From the NCBI GenBank assembly GCA_039000515.1, contig JBCFYV010001001.1, forward strand, positions 636,171 through 700,170: a stretch of 64,000 nucleotides of DNA. Reading direction: 5' to 3'. This DNA comes from Timema cristinae (Eukaryota > Arthropoda > Insecta > Phasmatodea > Timematidae). The position numbers and the translations under genes are program-made. Of the stretch, positions 1 to 12,403 are shown one piece after another; the first letter of the stretch is position 1; each line of letters starts with the position of its first letter. Below the pieces are notes generated by a model. The model was given only the letters and a program-made list of their open reading frames with translations, was not told where the DNA came from and made no database searches.

Positions 1-1817
1 TTTTTTGGGTTTTTTGGGAAAAAATTTTGAAGGGGTTGAGAATTTTAAAAATTTGAAATTTTTGAAAGCGGCTCTAATGATTTTTTTCCAAAATTTTTTC
101 CCCGGATGATGTCATACAAAAAAAATGGGACGGAATCCGCAGGATTTTTTTCGCTTAGTTTTAAAAATTATATTTCTCAAAATTTAATAAAATTACACTG
201 CAAACCCAGAAAATTGTGCTATAATTTCAAACTTTTTTTGACTCAGGTTTTAAATTTTTTTTTTTTTTCTAAAAAAACTCTTCATTTTTACATCAGATCA
301 AAAAAAAATTCGTTTTTGGGTTCCCAAAATAAAAATTTGTTTTTAAAAAATTTTTCTTTTAGGTTAAAATATTGATGTGCCTTTTCGGTTACGCATTTTC
401 CTTAAATTTTCTGTTTTTTTTAAATTTCCCAAAAAAATTGGAAATATTGACCATTGTTCTCAAATGAAGAGTAAATCATTGCGTAACAAGAGGATCCAGG
501 GTAGAGCGTGCGGGGGCGCCCCCCCTTCAAAAAAATTAAATCGGGGTTTTTAAAGTACTACTACTTTTATTGCACGGAATACTTTCAAAACCAAAATTTG
601 TTTTTAATTGTTTTTGGTAATTTGGTAATGATTAATTAGGGTAACTATTATTAATTATACTTAAAAAATCACTTTAAAGTTTTTAAAATGGGGGAAAATG
701 GGCAAAAATGAAACCCCCAAATCAAGTTGTGTGCATTCACCTTGTTGCACAAACTTGCTTGGGTTTTAAAATTTTATTTTATTATTTTTCTATTACTATT
801 TCAAGTTAATAATAAATAAAGATCTTTAAAATAATTTTTTTTTAAAATAAAGTGCTTTAAAAAAATTTTTTTGAATGATCCACACATCAGCCCTAATACT
901 TAAAAGTAATTTTGACGAAAAATTGAGGTTTTCCATTTGTTTTAATATTGATAAAAAGTTTAGAAATGAAATTTAATCAAAATCTTTAAAAGAAAATTGC
1001 AAATAAAATCGATTTTTTCTTTTTTGCCCTTAAGGAAAACTCCCCTAATTTTTGGGTTGGAATAAATTTCCCAAGATTTCCTCGGGGAAACCCGTAAAAA
1101 ACCCTAATACTAATTTCTTGGGGGGGCCCAATGTGTAAAATGTCTATGCTCTACCCGGGGTGGTACAGACAACAACGGCTTTAGGGGTCGGATGACGTGA
1201 AATTTTTGACGTTCATCAAAATTTTGATTTTTGACGTCACAATACTGCTCAAACTGTAAGGAGGGGAAAAAATAATGTGGTTAACCTTCATTTTAAAAAA
1301 TGTCGATTTCCCGGGGTTTAAAAATTTTTAGATAATAGTCTTTATTTTTTTTTTAAAATATTATGTATCCACTTGTTAAACTTATCACTGTAGTTTAAAC
1401 TTAAATGTATAGAAAACCCTTTTAAAATAACTCTATTTTGATATATTTTTGTTTTTTATTTAAAACCAAAGCTTTTTTTGTAAACATTGGGTTATGTTTT
1501 TTTGTACAGGGCCCAGGATTTTGATTCCCTAAAATGTGTCAAAAATTACCATAAAATGAAAATAAACATTTCAAAAAATTAAAAAAAAATTCCCTTTTTA
1601 TTAAAAAAAAAAAAACACCAAAAAAGTGAATGCAAACTCTTATAAAGAACAAGAAATTCAAAGGCATTTTTACAGGGGGAAAAAAAAAAGTTATTAATGA
1701 AAAACCCCAATCAAACTTTAATCATTAAAAAAATTCCCCTTGATTTTTTTTTTTGGGGGGGGGGGGGCCTTTTTCCGTTTAAAAATTTTTTAAAATGGGG
1801 GCATTTCTCTTTGAGCG
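1..1817. other. AT-rich stretch, nothing recognised
   Basis: Long A and T runs dominate. The only open frame (106-375, +) encodes a Lys/Phe/Asn-rich string with no domain and is best explained by base composition. No repeat family or RNA gene was recognised. Confidence 0.5.
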
Positions 1818-1990
1818 CATTTTTCTGTGTAGCTTTCTTCCTTGTAGCTTTCTTCCTGTGAGCTTTTTCCTTTAGCTTTCTTCTGTGACTTTTTCCCTGT
1901 GAGCTTTCTTCCTGTGAGTTTCTTCCTTTACTTTTTTCCCTGTGAGCTTTCTTCCTTGTGAGCTTTCTTCCTGTGAGTTTCTTCTGGGTT
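1818..1990. repeat. Degenerate tandem repeat, about 15-17 bp unit (TGTGAGCTTTCTTCC)
   Basis: About ten imperfect copies of a unit resembling TGTGAGCTTTCTTCC follow each other. Copies vary by one or two bases and by run length, which fits the noisy consensus of this contig. Confidence 0.75.
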
Positions 1991-2789
1991 TTTAGGCCGG
2001 GGGGTTTTTTCTGGCGAAATTTTTGTGCCTTTTATCGTTTCCTTTTTTCCGGTGCCCGTGAAGTTTTGAGGAAATTAGCGATAAAGGCTTTGCGTAGCAC
2101 GAATAAAAGGAAATTAAAATAACTTTTTCTCTGCATATTATCTTTCTCACGGCCTGGTTACCAGGACATGATCGATTTTTTAAAGGGTTTTAACATTTTC
2201 AACGAAACATCAGCACTAAAAACTAAACTAAATTTTTAACCTTTGTTCGTCGTAGGGACCAGGCAGGGAGGGTTTTAAAAAACATAATTACAAAATGTTT
2301 TATTTATGAAATGATTGGTCTGAATACACCAGTTTTGATCAAAACACACACTTTTAACAGCTGAACCAAATCGCACAGCATGGAGGGGGCCACGCAATTT
2401 TCTTATTTGGGAAAAGCTGTTTGATTACATTATTCATGATATTCAGTTTTTAAAAAAACTATAAATAAAAATTTTTTTTTTATCCTAAAATAAAATTTTA
2501 AATTCATTTAGTATTTTTTAAATTTTATTTTCCAGGGAATAAACTGTTTTTTGAAAAAATTTTTATTGAACAGGGCCAAGCAATGACTTTTAGACATATT
2601 ATAAAATTTTTTAATTGGGTGGTTGGAGGTGGGGGGAAAAAACATAATTTAAAAAAATTTTTGTTCAAAAAAAATGCTTTAATTTTTGTGTACCCCCAAA
2701 ATTTAAAAAAGAAGCAGAGACAGTTTTTTTTCGTTTTTGAAAATGGCCCAAAACAAAAGTTTGAATGTGTTTTTTGGGGTTTTATTTAA
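1991..2789. other. AT-rich stretch, nothing recognised
   Basis: No recognisable element. The ORF at 2583-2789 (+) is Lys/Phe low-complexity sequence with no domain. Confidence 0.45.
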
Positions 2790-3600
2790 AAATGTTGTAG
2801 TGTAGACTGTCTATTTTGGCTCAATTAAACATTTTTTTGTAGACTGGTCTCTTTGGCCTCTATTCAAACTGTTTTAGGTAGACTGGTCTCTTTGATCCTT
2901 TCTACTTTGGTTGACTGTTCTCTAGGTGCCTTCAAACTTTGTAGTTCAAACTTCTTAGGATCCCCTTCAAAAATTTGTAGTTCAAACTCTTCTCTAGGGA
3001 GCTTTTTCAAACTTTGTAGTTCCCCAATTTTTTTCTCTAAGATCTTTTTCAAACTTTGTATTCAAATGTCTTAAAGGGTCCTTTTCCAGACCTCTTCAAA
3101 CTTTTTAGTTTAAACTTTCTCAGTTTTCCCTTCAAAATTTGTAGTTCAAACTTTTTCTCTAGGATTCTCTTCAAACTTTGTTTCAAATGTTCTCTAGGTC
3201 CTCTTTCCCCCTGTCCTCTTCAAACTTTTTTAGTTTAAACTGTTCTCTAGGATTCTCTTTAACTTTTTTGTTCAAAATGTTCCTAAGATCTTCTTCAAAA
3301 CTTTGTATTTTTAAACTTTCTCTAAATCCTCTTCAAACTTTGATTTCAAACTATTCTCTAAGATCTTCTTAAATTTGTAGTTCAAAAAGTTCTTAAGATT
3401 TTTCAAAATTTGTTTAACTGTTTTCTAGGTCCTCTTCAAAATTTGTAGTTTAAACGTTCTCTAGGTTTTTCTTCAAACTTTGTAGTTCAAATGTTCTCTA
3501 AAAAAACTTTTTTCAAACTTGTGGTTTGAGGTTTTGGGGGCTTTTCAAACTTTTTTTTAGACGGTTTTTTTAGGTCCTCTTCAAAAGTTCTATTTAACCA
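2790..3600. repeat. Degenerate satellite array, about 40-45 bp unit
   Basis: Repeated blocks of TCTCTAGGTCCTCTTCAAAC followed by TTTGTAGTTCAAACTGTTC recur at roughly 40-45 bp spacing, with many indels. The array is related to the one at 5090-5440 (shared TCTCTAGGATCC...TTCAAACT core). The short ORFs in this interval on both strands are frames through the satellite, not genes. Confidence 0.75.
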
Positions 3601-4624
3601 TCTTTGGACTTCATTTCCCCAATTCGCCAAAGGGGGCCCCAAATTTAAAAAAAAAGTTTTTTTTGGATGAGCCCAATTGTAAAAACCCCTAGTTTTCTAT
3701 GCGTTTTTTTACTTTAATGAAATTCAGACTAATAAGCACAAGGTGGTGAAAATAAACAAAGGAAAGTGAGTCATTAGATATATCAAAAAGGGGATTCCCC
3801 TCTGTATCCATTTTGGCCAAAAGCTGGCAGCCAGAGCAGACTGTTGGGTTTTAAGCAGTATATATGCGGGGTTTCCCCCCTTAGCCCGGAAACTGATGGG
3901 CCAAATGTATGTAGGGAACTCCTACACGTTTCCCATCTATTTTGTTTTTGGGGGGCAATGGGATGTACTGAAAGTTACAGTGTTCCCTTGTGGTTGTTAT
4001 TTTGGTAATCCAATTTAATTTTTGGGGTCTGCGAGATCGGATTTCGAGTTCACCTAAATGTCATTTTTAAGTCGAATCGAGATCTTTGTAGGCTCGTATT
4101 TTTTAGCTTTTACTTTATGTAAGTAATAATCAATTTTGCTTGCCAGTTTTTTTCAACGTTATTTGAAAGATAACAAGCACTTGGGACAAAGAACAATGGG
4201 AGGTACTAGCATTTTAAAAAAGGCTTTTTTAAAAATTAGTTTTGAATTAAGGTGGTTCTTGCAAAAAAATACCTGAAGTTTTATCCCATTATTTTTTTTC
4301 CCCTTAAGTCTTAGATATTTCAGAATTGACTATCAAAACAAAAAACAATTTTCAAAAAATAATAATGAAACAAATTCTTTTAAAAATTTTTACCCCAAAA
4401 AAAAAAGTTTTTTGTCCTTTTTTTTTTTTTTAATTTAATGAAACTAAAAAAAAGATTGTCTTTTTCACTAGTTAGGCTAAAATTTTATTTAAAATTTTAC
4501 TAAGTATGTAAAAAACTTGGGTTTTTTTAAAGTAAAACTATTGAAAGAAGTATAAAATTTTGCAGTTGGCATAAAATATCCCATTTGAAGCATAGGCCAA
4601 TAGTCACATTATTAAAAATTTTTC
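3601..4624. other. Unassigned AT-rich stretch
   Basis: No protein, RNA or repeat family was recognised. A short segment at 3780-3960 is less AT-rich but shows no coding signal. Confidence 0.4.
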
Positions 4625-4927
4625 GGGTGACCCGGTGGGGCTAGGGGGAAGATGTCAGACTTCTGTGCTGGCGGCCGGGTTTTAAACCTCGGTCCCGACA
4701 ATTTATCTGATTTCCAAACCCCTTTCCCTTTACCTTGACAAACGTGTATTTTAAACCAAAATTGTGAATTGAGGAATCCAGGCCTCCCCGGGGTTCGGAT
4801 TCCCCGTAAAAAATGTAGTCCCCACCCTCTCACAATCACCTACCATTAACCCTTAAGAAGGGGGTATAACCCAAGGGGGAGTAAGACGCGGGCTAAAATA
4901 ATAATAATAATAATAAAAATAATAAAA
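4625..4927 (+). mobile_element. SINE-A copy, full length but degraded
   Basis: tRNA-like head (GGTGACCCGGTGG, then a B-box-like GGGTTTTAAACCTCGG), body with AATTTATCTGATTTCC and GTTCGGATTCC, and the shared tail ending in TAA repeats. Compared with copies in contigs 2 and 3, many positions are altered toward longer homopolymers. The minus-strand ORF across it (4612-4839) is a shadow of the SINE. Confidence 0.85.
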
Positions 4928-5089
4928 GTTTCTAAAATAATAAATTCAAAACTAATACGTTGCACAAGGTATCAGGTTTAACCCAAAAAAATTATAAATT
5001 TGTTAAAACACATTAGAAATCAAAATTTTAAAAATTTTTTGAAAACCCCCCCCCCCCAAAAAAAAAAAATTTTTTTTTTAATGCTGCCT
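4928..5089. other. AT-rich linker
   Basis: Low-complexity A, T and C runs between the SINE tail and the next satellite array. Nothing else seen. Confidence 0.4.
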
Positions 5090-5440
5090 CTTTTTAAACT
5101 GTTTTTTGTAACCCGTCTCTTATCCAAAACTGTTATATTATTTTGACCCGGGCTCTGGACCTTATTCAAACTTTTGTAGTAAGACCGGTCTTAGGTCCCT
5201 ATTCAAACTGTTTTTTAGTATAGACCGGCTCTGGGCCCCTATTTAAACTTTGTTTAGACCCGGGCCCCTTTGGACCTCTTTCAAACTGTTGTAGTATTGA
5301 CCTTCCTAGGGTTTTATTTAAACTGTTTGTTATAGACCCGGGCTCTAGGATCCTCTTCAAACTGTTTGGTTAAAACCGGGGCTCTAGGACCCCTATTCAA
5401 ACTGTTGTAGTATAGACCGGTCTCTAGGATCCCTTTTTCA
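5090..5440. repeat. Degenerate satellite array, about 40-44 bp unit
   Basis: About eight copies of a unit resembling AGACCGGTCTCTAGGATCC, then CTATTCAAACTGTTGTAGTAT. It shares its core with the 2790-3600 array, so the two are diverged blocks of one satellite family. Confidence 0.8.
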
Positions 5441-5692
5441 ATGCTTTTTCCTCTTTAGCGCCCCGGGTATAAAAAGACGGGACGGAGAAATCAATACCCG
5501 AGCTCTCAAAACGGGGAAAGGTGAGGCGCGGGCCAAGGGCCATTACCCTTTGCTGGGGGACAAAGTAAACGTTTTAGCCTCATCTCCTTGAAATACTCTG
5601 AGGGTTAATTTTACACTTGACTCCCCCACTCAGATGTGTTTGTCCGGAAAAAAAAGGAACAATGTTTTCATTTCCCCGCCCCCAAAAAATAC

Positions 5693-6303
5693 CCCGGTTT
5701 GAAGGGTAGTTTTACGTGGTTTGAAGGAATAGTTATACGGGGTTTTAAGGAATAGTTATTACGTGGTTTGATGGAATGGGTTTTATAGTGGTTTGAAGGA
5801 ATAGTTATTTTACGTGGTTGAAGGAATATTTTATTAAATGGTTTGATGTTATAGTTATTACATGGTTTGAAGGAATAGTTATTACGTGGTTTGAAGGAAT
5901 AGTTATTACGTGGTTTGAAGGAATAGTTATTACGTGGTTTGAAGGAATAGTTATCACGTGGTTTGAAGGAATAGTTATCACGTGGTTTTGAAGGAATAGT
6001 ATATGGTTTGAGGAATATTTTATTACGTGGTTTGAAGGAATGGTTACTACATGGGTTGATGGAATAGTTATCACGGGGTTTGAAGGAATATTATCACGTG
6101 GTTTGAAGGAATAGTTATATGGTTTGAGGGAATAGTTATTACGTGGTTTGAAGAATGGTTACTACAGGGTTGATGGAATGGTTATTTACATATTTTGATG
6201 GGATGGTTACTACACGGTTGATGGAATGGTTATTCCCATATTTTGATGGGATGGTTACTACAGGGGTTTTGGAAGGAATAGTTATACATGTTTTGACGGA
6301 ATA
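5693..6303. repeat. 24-bp tandem repeat array (ACGTGGTTTGAAGGAATAGT + TATT)
   Basis: About two dozen copies of a 23-24 bp unit with core GTGGTTTGAAGGAATAGTTA, becoming more divergent toward the right (GGTTGATGGAATGGTTA). Because 24 is divisible by three, the minus strand has an open frame encoding an eight-residue repeat (NHVITIPS). This is a satellite, not a gene. Confidence 0.9.
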
Positions 6304-7199
6304 ATGGGTGGCCCATAATGTCTAAAAGATGAAGTCTCCAATGATGGCCTAGTACCCAACACAATAGTGCCCTGATAATATATTCATGAAATAAGAGCCG
6401 ACGTCGCTAAGGAGAGAAAAGGTCCCCTTTTGTTTATAGTTCTCCGGGCGAATGTAAACCGTGTCCGCCGGGGTTTCCCAAAAAAGACGGACTTGAGATG
6501 AGAGGTGACTCGCTCGCTGAAATATTGATGTGAGATAACCTCGTGGTGGGTTCTTGCCACCTTGGAGCACAAACAAACACGCTGACAGATAGAGCAACCG
6601 CCTCCACTAATGGCGTTGAGAATGTCAAACAACTTAGATTGATAATTACTTTGGTGACAAAATAAGAATTTAGGGGGATGATTATATTCTGACTATTAAA
6701 TTACAAAGGTTTCAGTCTAAAAAATATGTATTTAAAGCTTTTTTTAATTATTCCGAGCGCTAGGTTAGCACATACAGTTCCCAAACTGTTACTTGCATAC
6801 AGAAAAGTCCGTGAGGATATGAAGATTCTATTGCTATGATGCGCCGTAGTTTACGTTTGTTCAAAGTTCCAGTAGGCTTTAGAAGTGGGCAACATCGTGA
6901 CATTAGAAAGTGTCAGTTGTACACATGCCACTGGCTTTTTCTGCCCAACTGTACCAAGTTGCAGTGCACAGAGCACTTGGAGCTTTTGTATAAGTATGGC
7001 ACTTAAAACATTCATAGCTTTTATGTTTTATATTTTTCCATAGTACAATAATTAATTAGTTTGAGTAAATCAACCATTTTATGATATAGTTTAGTAAACA
7101 ATAGCAGGGATTTTTCCAGACAAAAAAATTAAACGAACTTTTTTTTTTGTCTTTCCCGTAATGTTTTTATATTTGCCACTTAGAACGTTTGTCTTTTCG
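6304..7199. other. Unassigned stretch with small overlapping ORFs
   Basis: Less repetitive than its surroundings. Three minus-strand ORFs of 64-82 codons overlap in different frames at 6349-6632. None resembles a family I know, and the consensus quality here is doubtful. A segment around 6780-7010 has balanced composition but no recognised product. Confidence 0.35.
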
Positions 7200-7415
7200 C
7201 CCTTCATATAAACTTTTTAAACATAGTTAAAATTTGACAGTTTCCACTCTGTAAAGTAAAAAAAAAAATACATATATTCTTTTAAATTGATCTTTAGGAC
7301 CTAAATAATCCCCCGGGGAACAAAAGGTACGGGTTTGGGGTATAAAAAACGAGAATGGATCTTTGTAATATAATGATGTCTTTAATAGGAGGGTCAAACA
7401 CATTGTACTTTAAAT
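7200..7415 (+). repeat. Dispersed repeat family F, copy 1
   Basis: Aligns by eye with 20818-21015 over about 200 bases. Shared words include TTTCCACTC, TTAGGACCT, GAATGGAT, AATGATGTC and TTTAATAG. The family is unknown to me; no terminal repeats are visible. Confidence 0.6.
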
Positions 7416-8394
7416 TAATTTTCCCCTCCCGTTTTTTCCCTATTTCTAAAATACTAAACATTTCACTTTTTGAGGTTTTTTGTGGTTTTAAAGCACAAAA
7501 GTCATTACCTAAAAAAACATTTTTGTGAGGAAATTTTTCCCCTTAAAGTAGGGGGCGCCCTTAAAGCGTAATTAGCTGTTTACTTTCCCCTTCTTTCTTC
7601 GTGATCGGCATTTCAACATGAACCCCCCTATGTCTGATTTGATATGGCCCCATTTTTCATTGGTCGGGGTTTTGTGAGAAACAAAATGTTTGTGGTCGCG
7701 GCGTTGTCGACTACACACCCCTTTGGGGGAAAAGTTTCTTTCGACCCCTGTCAAAACAACCGCAGGGTTACCGAGCTCATTGGATTCAAAAAAAGACCTT
7801 CAAGTTTTTTTTTGTGAAATGTAAATTTTAAAATAAGCAATTTATGTTTTTCATCCAATAGATGAAAATTTCAACTTCGTTAAGCCAAACTTATCTTATA
7901 AGTTGAACCTAGGGGAAACCCATGCAAGGTGGGCTACCTTAAGGGTAAATGGGGATACACTTGATGGCACTTGGTAATTAGTTAGGCCAACCGCTAAAGC
8001 ATCTTTTGGTCCCAAACATTCTTATGCCTTTAAAACTAAATAATTACGGGACAACTTAATAGATTTCCATTTTCTTTTGTTTCCTTAATTTTTAAAATCC
8101 CTTTTTAAATGGACAAATTTTAATTTTACATACCCCTTTTTTTCTAACTTAGTTTGAGATAAAAGTTCTATTTCATCAAAAATACCTAAGATAAACAATA
8201 TCCTTGCAATTTTTAAAACTCTTAATTTAAATCTAACACATGACGGAACCGAAAGCGGGCTTATGACCAAAGGGGATCCCGCCTTTTAGCGTGAAGCGCC
8301 AACATTTGGGATAGATGGTTCGTGGACAGCACAAGAACCCCCCGGCTGTTGATCTCCTTTTTAAGGGGATTGCTCCTAAATTATCGTCATGGGG
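7416..8394. other. Unassigned stretch
   Basis: No recognisable repeat, RNA or protein. The minus-strand ORFs at 7572-7754 and 8085-8270 have no known domain and sit in poor-quality sequence. Confidence 0.35.
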
Positions 8395-8515
8395 CTAAGT
8401 TTTTTCCCTGTTCCAGACCCCTATTCACACAAATGTTCGGAAGCTTAGGGATGAACTCGGGGCCCCTGGAAAGTACCAGGGCTTTTGGCCACTAGGCCAC
8501 TAAGCGTCTTAGTAT
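8395..8515 (-). mobile_element. SINE-J fragment (tRNA-like head)
   Basis: On the minus strand the sequence starts with a tRNA-like head (GTGGCCTAGTGGCC) and reaches TTCCAGGGG and a segment corresponding to the CTGGAACGGGG body of SINE-J copies at 23129 and 36872. Degraded. Confidence 0.5.
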
Positions 8516-9628
8516 GTTAATTTATACTTTTATTCTAGAAACCCGTTTATCCCAGCCCCATTATCCTGAAATTTCTGTTAAAACCCCAAAATTCCTTCGA
8601 AAAAAATTGTATTGATAGTCAATGAAAAATTGGATTACTCATGTCCTGCCCAAAAAACAGGGCTTAGCGCTACATTTTCTGTCATAAGAAAACAGGCCTT
8701 TTTTTTATTTTTTAAATGGACCCCGCTGGCCTCGCAAACTGAAAAAATTAACATTTATAGTCAAAGGGCTAAAAGTCAAATAATTATTAGATCTTCTTTA
8801 AAGTATTCATATCAAGTGTATGACGCATGGGGTCCATTTTGATCTTTTTTTGATGCCTAAAAAATACTTTTTTTTTTATTATTTTTATTATTTAATTTTT
8901 TTTTAAAAATAAAAAATAAAAAAATTAAGAAGTTTTGTATGCTATCCAAAAACCTTTTTTTTTTATTATCTGTCACGAAAACGTATTTTTATCCACCTAT
9001 TAACTTAACTCTACCTAACCTACAAATGCGAGTGAAACCATAGTTTATTCACTCCGCCTGCAAACGTTCAGATTACAAAATACATTTTAAATTAAATTGT
9101 GGATTGGAGAAGAATTTTAGCCCGGGGTGCGAGAACAATTTAATGAAAAAAAAACCCTTTCGTACACCTGAAGATCTTGTCACCGATAAACCAAAAAAGA
9201 GTTTTACATTGCATTTTTTTTAAAAATGTCAATAGCTATTTTAGAATATTTAAACCCGTGGTTGGGAAACTTGTTTATTTTTAATTGGAAAATCCTGCAA
9301 TAGGGGTACCAGGGGCAACCCCCCCAACCATGATAATATTGGGAAAAAATTTTAATCACGAAAAAAATAAGAGAACCCATTATATATTTTTTTAATAAAC
9401 GCGTTAAAATTTCCAAGGCAGCGGGTTGAGATTCTGGTCAACCCTGATGGTCCCTTTTACGAACAAAGGCTGGAAGGGATACGGGGCTTGGGGGAAAATT
9501 TACGATTAAAAAAATAATCCCCTTCATTTGGCTTTTGAAAACTGTCCCTTTTTAATTTAAATTGTTTTCCAAGTAATGTTTTTTAACAAAACATTTTTCT
9601 GTTGTATTTTTTTTTTCATTTTATTTGA
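8516..9628. other. AT-rich stretch, nothing recognised
   Basis: Long A and T runs. The ORFs at 8612-8842 (+) and 9204-9416 (-) have no recognisable domain. Confidence 0.4.
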
Positions 9629-9830
9629 CCCGCCTCGGTGGGGTAGTTTGGCTAACGTGCTTGTTTTGGTTGAACTCCACTACCGAGGCGGGGAGATTGA
9701 GGTTCGAATTCGGTGGGGTTCCACACTTCCTCCACGCAAATTGGATTCCCTTTATTCTTTTTTCAAAAAATAAAATTCTAACCCTTAGCGTAATTACTAC
9801 TTAAGAGGAAACCCCAAACGCGTAAAAAAC
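9629..9830 (+). mobile_element. SINE-B copy, degraded
   Basis: Head CCCGCCTCGGTGGGGTAGTT, B-box-like GAGGTTCGAATTCGG, then CTCCACGCAAAT and CCCTTAGCGTAATTA, as in better copies. The end is blurred by indels. The plus-strand ORF at 9576-9773 lies across it and is not a gene. Confidence 0.8.
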
Positions 9831-11015
9831 CCAAATTAAATTATGATTGTATTTTGCAAATAAAACACATTCCTAAAAAAGGGGAGGGAGGCTTAATCCG
9901 CCACCCTTCTTAAAGGTTCTCCCCCATTATCCACACCCGCCTTCTTCTCCTACTCTTCATGGTCAAATAGTTTTAATGGTCCGCCCCAAACTGGGACGAA
10001 GCGAAGAAAAAGGAAATTTTTATATTCACTAGCGTCGCTGAGAGAAGTATTGTGTACCCGGTTTTTTCCCGGGACTTTTCGAGTACATTGGGTAAGAAAG
10101 TTTTAAAGTTTTTTTTTGTTGTAAGGTGAAGCTGCAATAAACTAATTACTTTTTTAAAACCGGATTTATTTACAAAAAAAAAAATAAAAGTTAAACTAAG
10201 GAACGCATTGGGAAAAAAAATAATCTCAAAAAATTTTTTTTTTGCTTGTTTTGGGTCTTCAATTTATTCAAGTTAGGGGCCCCAGGCGGACTATCTTGCT
10301 GGGGCAATACCTTTAAACAACAAAAATTTTTTTTACCCCCTTTTTCACTTTTTTTTTTTTCCAAAATTAATTTTAAAGGGCCCAATTTTTCAAAGATATT
10401 ATTCAAATAAGGAAAAATTTTGTCACACGAAAAATTAAATATTTTTTTTAACTAAAATATCAACATTATAAGTAAGAATTTTTTGTCATAAATAAAAAAA
10501 AATGGATAAAGAAATTTTTTTTTTTAAAAAGATCTTTTTTATGACTTACACAAGGAGAAAAAGAGAAATTTTTTGTTTTTACAAAAGTTTGGGGGTGTTA
10601 ACTGTTTTCGCCCTCCCTTAAATTCAAGCCTGGGGTTTGTTACAGTTTGTTTGCATGTTTTATTTTCCCTTGATGGGCCCAAAAACGCCCTTGTATTTTT
10701 TTGGAAAACCAACCCCTTATATATCAAAATAGCATCTTAATAAAAATATTGGAAGGTATAAAAATGAGTCATCAAAATGGGCCCCTTCTGTTTTACATGG
10801 GCAAAAACTCAGGTGTAACTTTTTACTGGTTAATCGTAGGTTATTTTTTTTTTTTACTTGAAATAATTTAAGTAAAAAATAATTTTCTATGGCAAGTTTT
10901 ACGCAACAGTATCTTTTGCCTTTTTTAATGTAAAACTTTCAAAAATGGGGTTTTTACCATTACATGATTTTTCATTGATGACATTTAAAAAAGAACACAC
11001 AAACAAAAAACTTTT
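9831..11015. other. AT-rich stretch, nothing recognised
   Basis: Homopolymer-rich; the minus-strand ORFs at 10191-10406 and 10539-10727 are low-complexity. No repeat family identified. Confidence 0.4.
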
Positions 11016-11290
11016 GGGGACCCGGTGGTCTAGGAGTAAGGTGCAGACTTTTGCTGGGGGCCGGGGTTCAATTCTCGTCCCGGCACAGATTTACTGATTA
11101 CCAACCCTTCCTTCACCCGACAAGACTTTTGTGAATGTGGGGGAAAGCCGGCCTCCACCAGTTCGGATTCCACGTTAAACCCGTAGGTCCTCCATTTCAT
11201 CTCACATTTTTACCCCCCATTACCATTAGGTAAGTGCGTATAACCCGAACGGGTAGTAAGACGCGGTGCTAATAGTAAAAAAAAAATAAT
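11016..11290 (+). mobile_element. SINE-A copy
   Basis: Head GACCCGGTGGTCTAGGAGTA, B-box-like GGGGTTCAATTCTCG, CACAGATTTACTGATT, GTTCGGATTCCACGTTAAA, and the tail GTATAACCCGAACGGGTAGT ending in AATAGTAAAA. Better preserved than the copy at 4625. Confidence 0.9.
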
Positions 11291-12083
11291 ATTTATATAA
11301 TACTTGAGTAGAATTTAAAAACATTTTAAACACTTTTTTTTCAATTGTATATAGGAATTTTTAAGTATTTTCATGGGTCCGAAATTACTTTCTGGTTTTT
11401 TCTCTTGTCAAAGCTTTTTATCGCTTTACAAAATTTTTTGCATCCCTTCATCTTTTCCATTTCAAGGATTCAGGGCACGTATTTTTTCAAACCCTGAATG
11501 GAATTGCTTAATTTTAAGGGGGTTTTTAACCCTTTTGTTGGGTTTTGCCATTATTTTTTTTCTTTTCAATTTTTCCGAATAACACTCTTACTGGGGGGGA
11601 ATATATGTAAAAGATTTTTATCTTCTTTAAAAACGTTTTTATTTAGGGCCATTTTATTTTGAAAGCCATCTTTTTGGTTTACTGACATGCAAAAGATTGT
11701 CCATACAGGAACAAAAAATGCTCGGCGCCAGGAATACTCATTTCCAGATCCATATACTCCTAAACGGGTAAAAAGTCTCTTGCTGCATTATTTGACATTA
11801 CCCGATAGGTTTAACCTTTCCTTGTCTTGGGAAAGCCGTTTTTTTAAAATCTATCCAATAAAAACGGTGGAGGCCAGGTAAAGCATAGCCAAAACCTCCC
11901 CCGTTTTTCGCAACATTTGTAATGTATTAAACCCCTGTTTACTTTTTGATGTGGGAAAATTGGGGTTTGGGAAAATTTTTCTGCAGATCGTGAAATTGTT
12001 TGTGCACTATATTGTACATGTTTTGGAGTAGTTAAATGGGAAAGAGGCCGGGGCTTTAGTGAAAAAGTAAACCGGTTGTAATC
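11291..12083. other. Unassigned AT-rich stretch to contig end
   Basis: The two plus-strand ORFs (11373-11582, 11687-11881) have no recognisable domain. The segment ends at the first N run. Confidence 0.4.
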
Positions 12084-12183
12084 NNNNNNNNNNNNNNNNN
12101 NNNNNNNNNNNNNNNNNNNNNNNNNNNNNNNNNNNNNNNNNNNNNNNNNNNNNNNNNNNNNNNNNNNNNNNNNNNNNNNNNNN
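12084..12183. other. Assembly gap (100 N)
   Basis: Exactly 100 N, the conventional size for a scaffold gap of unknown length. Sequence character changes sharply across it: homopolymer-rich to the left, normal complexity to the right. Confidence 0.98.
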
Positions 12184-12403
12184 AATCTTAACTAACACAT
12201 TACAAAAACAAACATGAAAATGTATTAATGTATTCAATCCAAAAATTTAAATTAGTTGTTCATTCTTTAAAAAAAAGTTAATAACAATGTTTTTTGTAAG
12301 TTTAGTAATAATAAATAATATAACCTTAAAAAAAAGTATATTTATAATTTGGTATTAACTTACTTGTAAGCATTCAGTGGCATAAAACTGAAGGGTGTCA
12401 ACA

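Larger units (their letters stand above)
1..12083. other. Contig 1: homopolymer-rich, low-quality-looking sequence
   Basis: This contig runs up to the first N gap. It has far more short runs of one base (TTTT, AAAA, GGGG, CCCC, CCCGGG) than the sequence after the gap. Copies of SINE-A and SINE-B inside it differ from copies elsewhere mostly by changes that extend a neighbouring run; for example the usual CGAACGGGTAGT appears as CAAGGGGGAGT. I infer consensus error or a poorly corrected contig rather than biology. All calls inside it are less certain than elsewhere, and short ORFs here should not be trusted. Confidence 0.6.

Noticed and set aside
106..375. 89-codon Lys/Phe-rich ORF
   Set aside because: Low-complexity translation of A and T runs in a poor-quality contig.
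5805..6074. 89-codon ORF with an NHVITIPS repeat as a repeat protein
   Set aside because: It is the translation of a 24-bp satellite, whose unit length happens to be a multiple of three.
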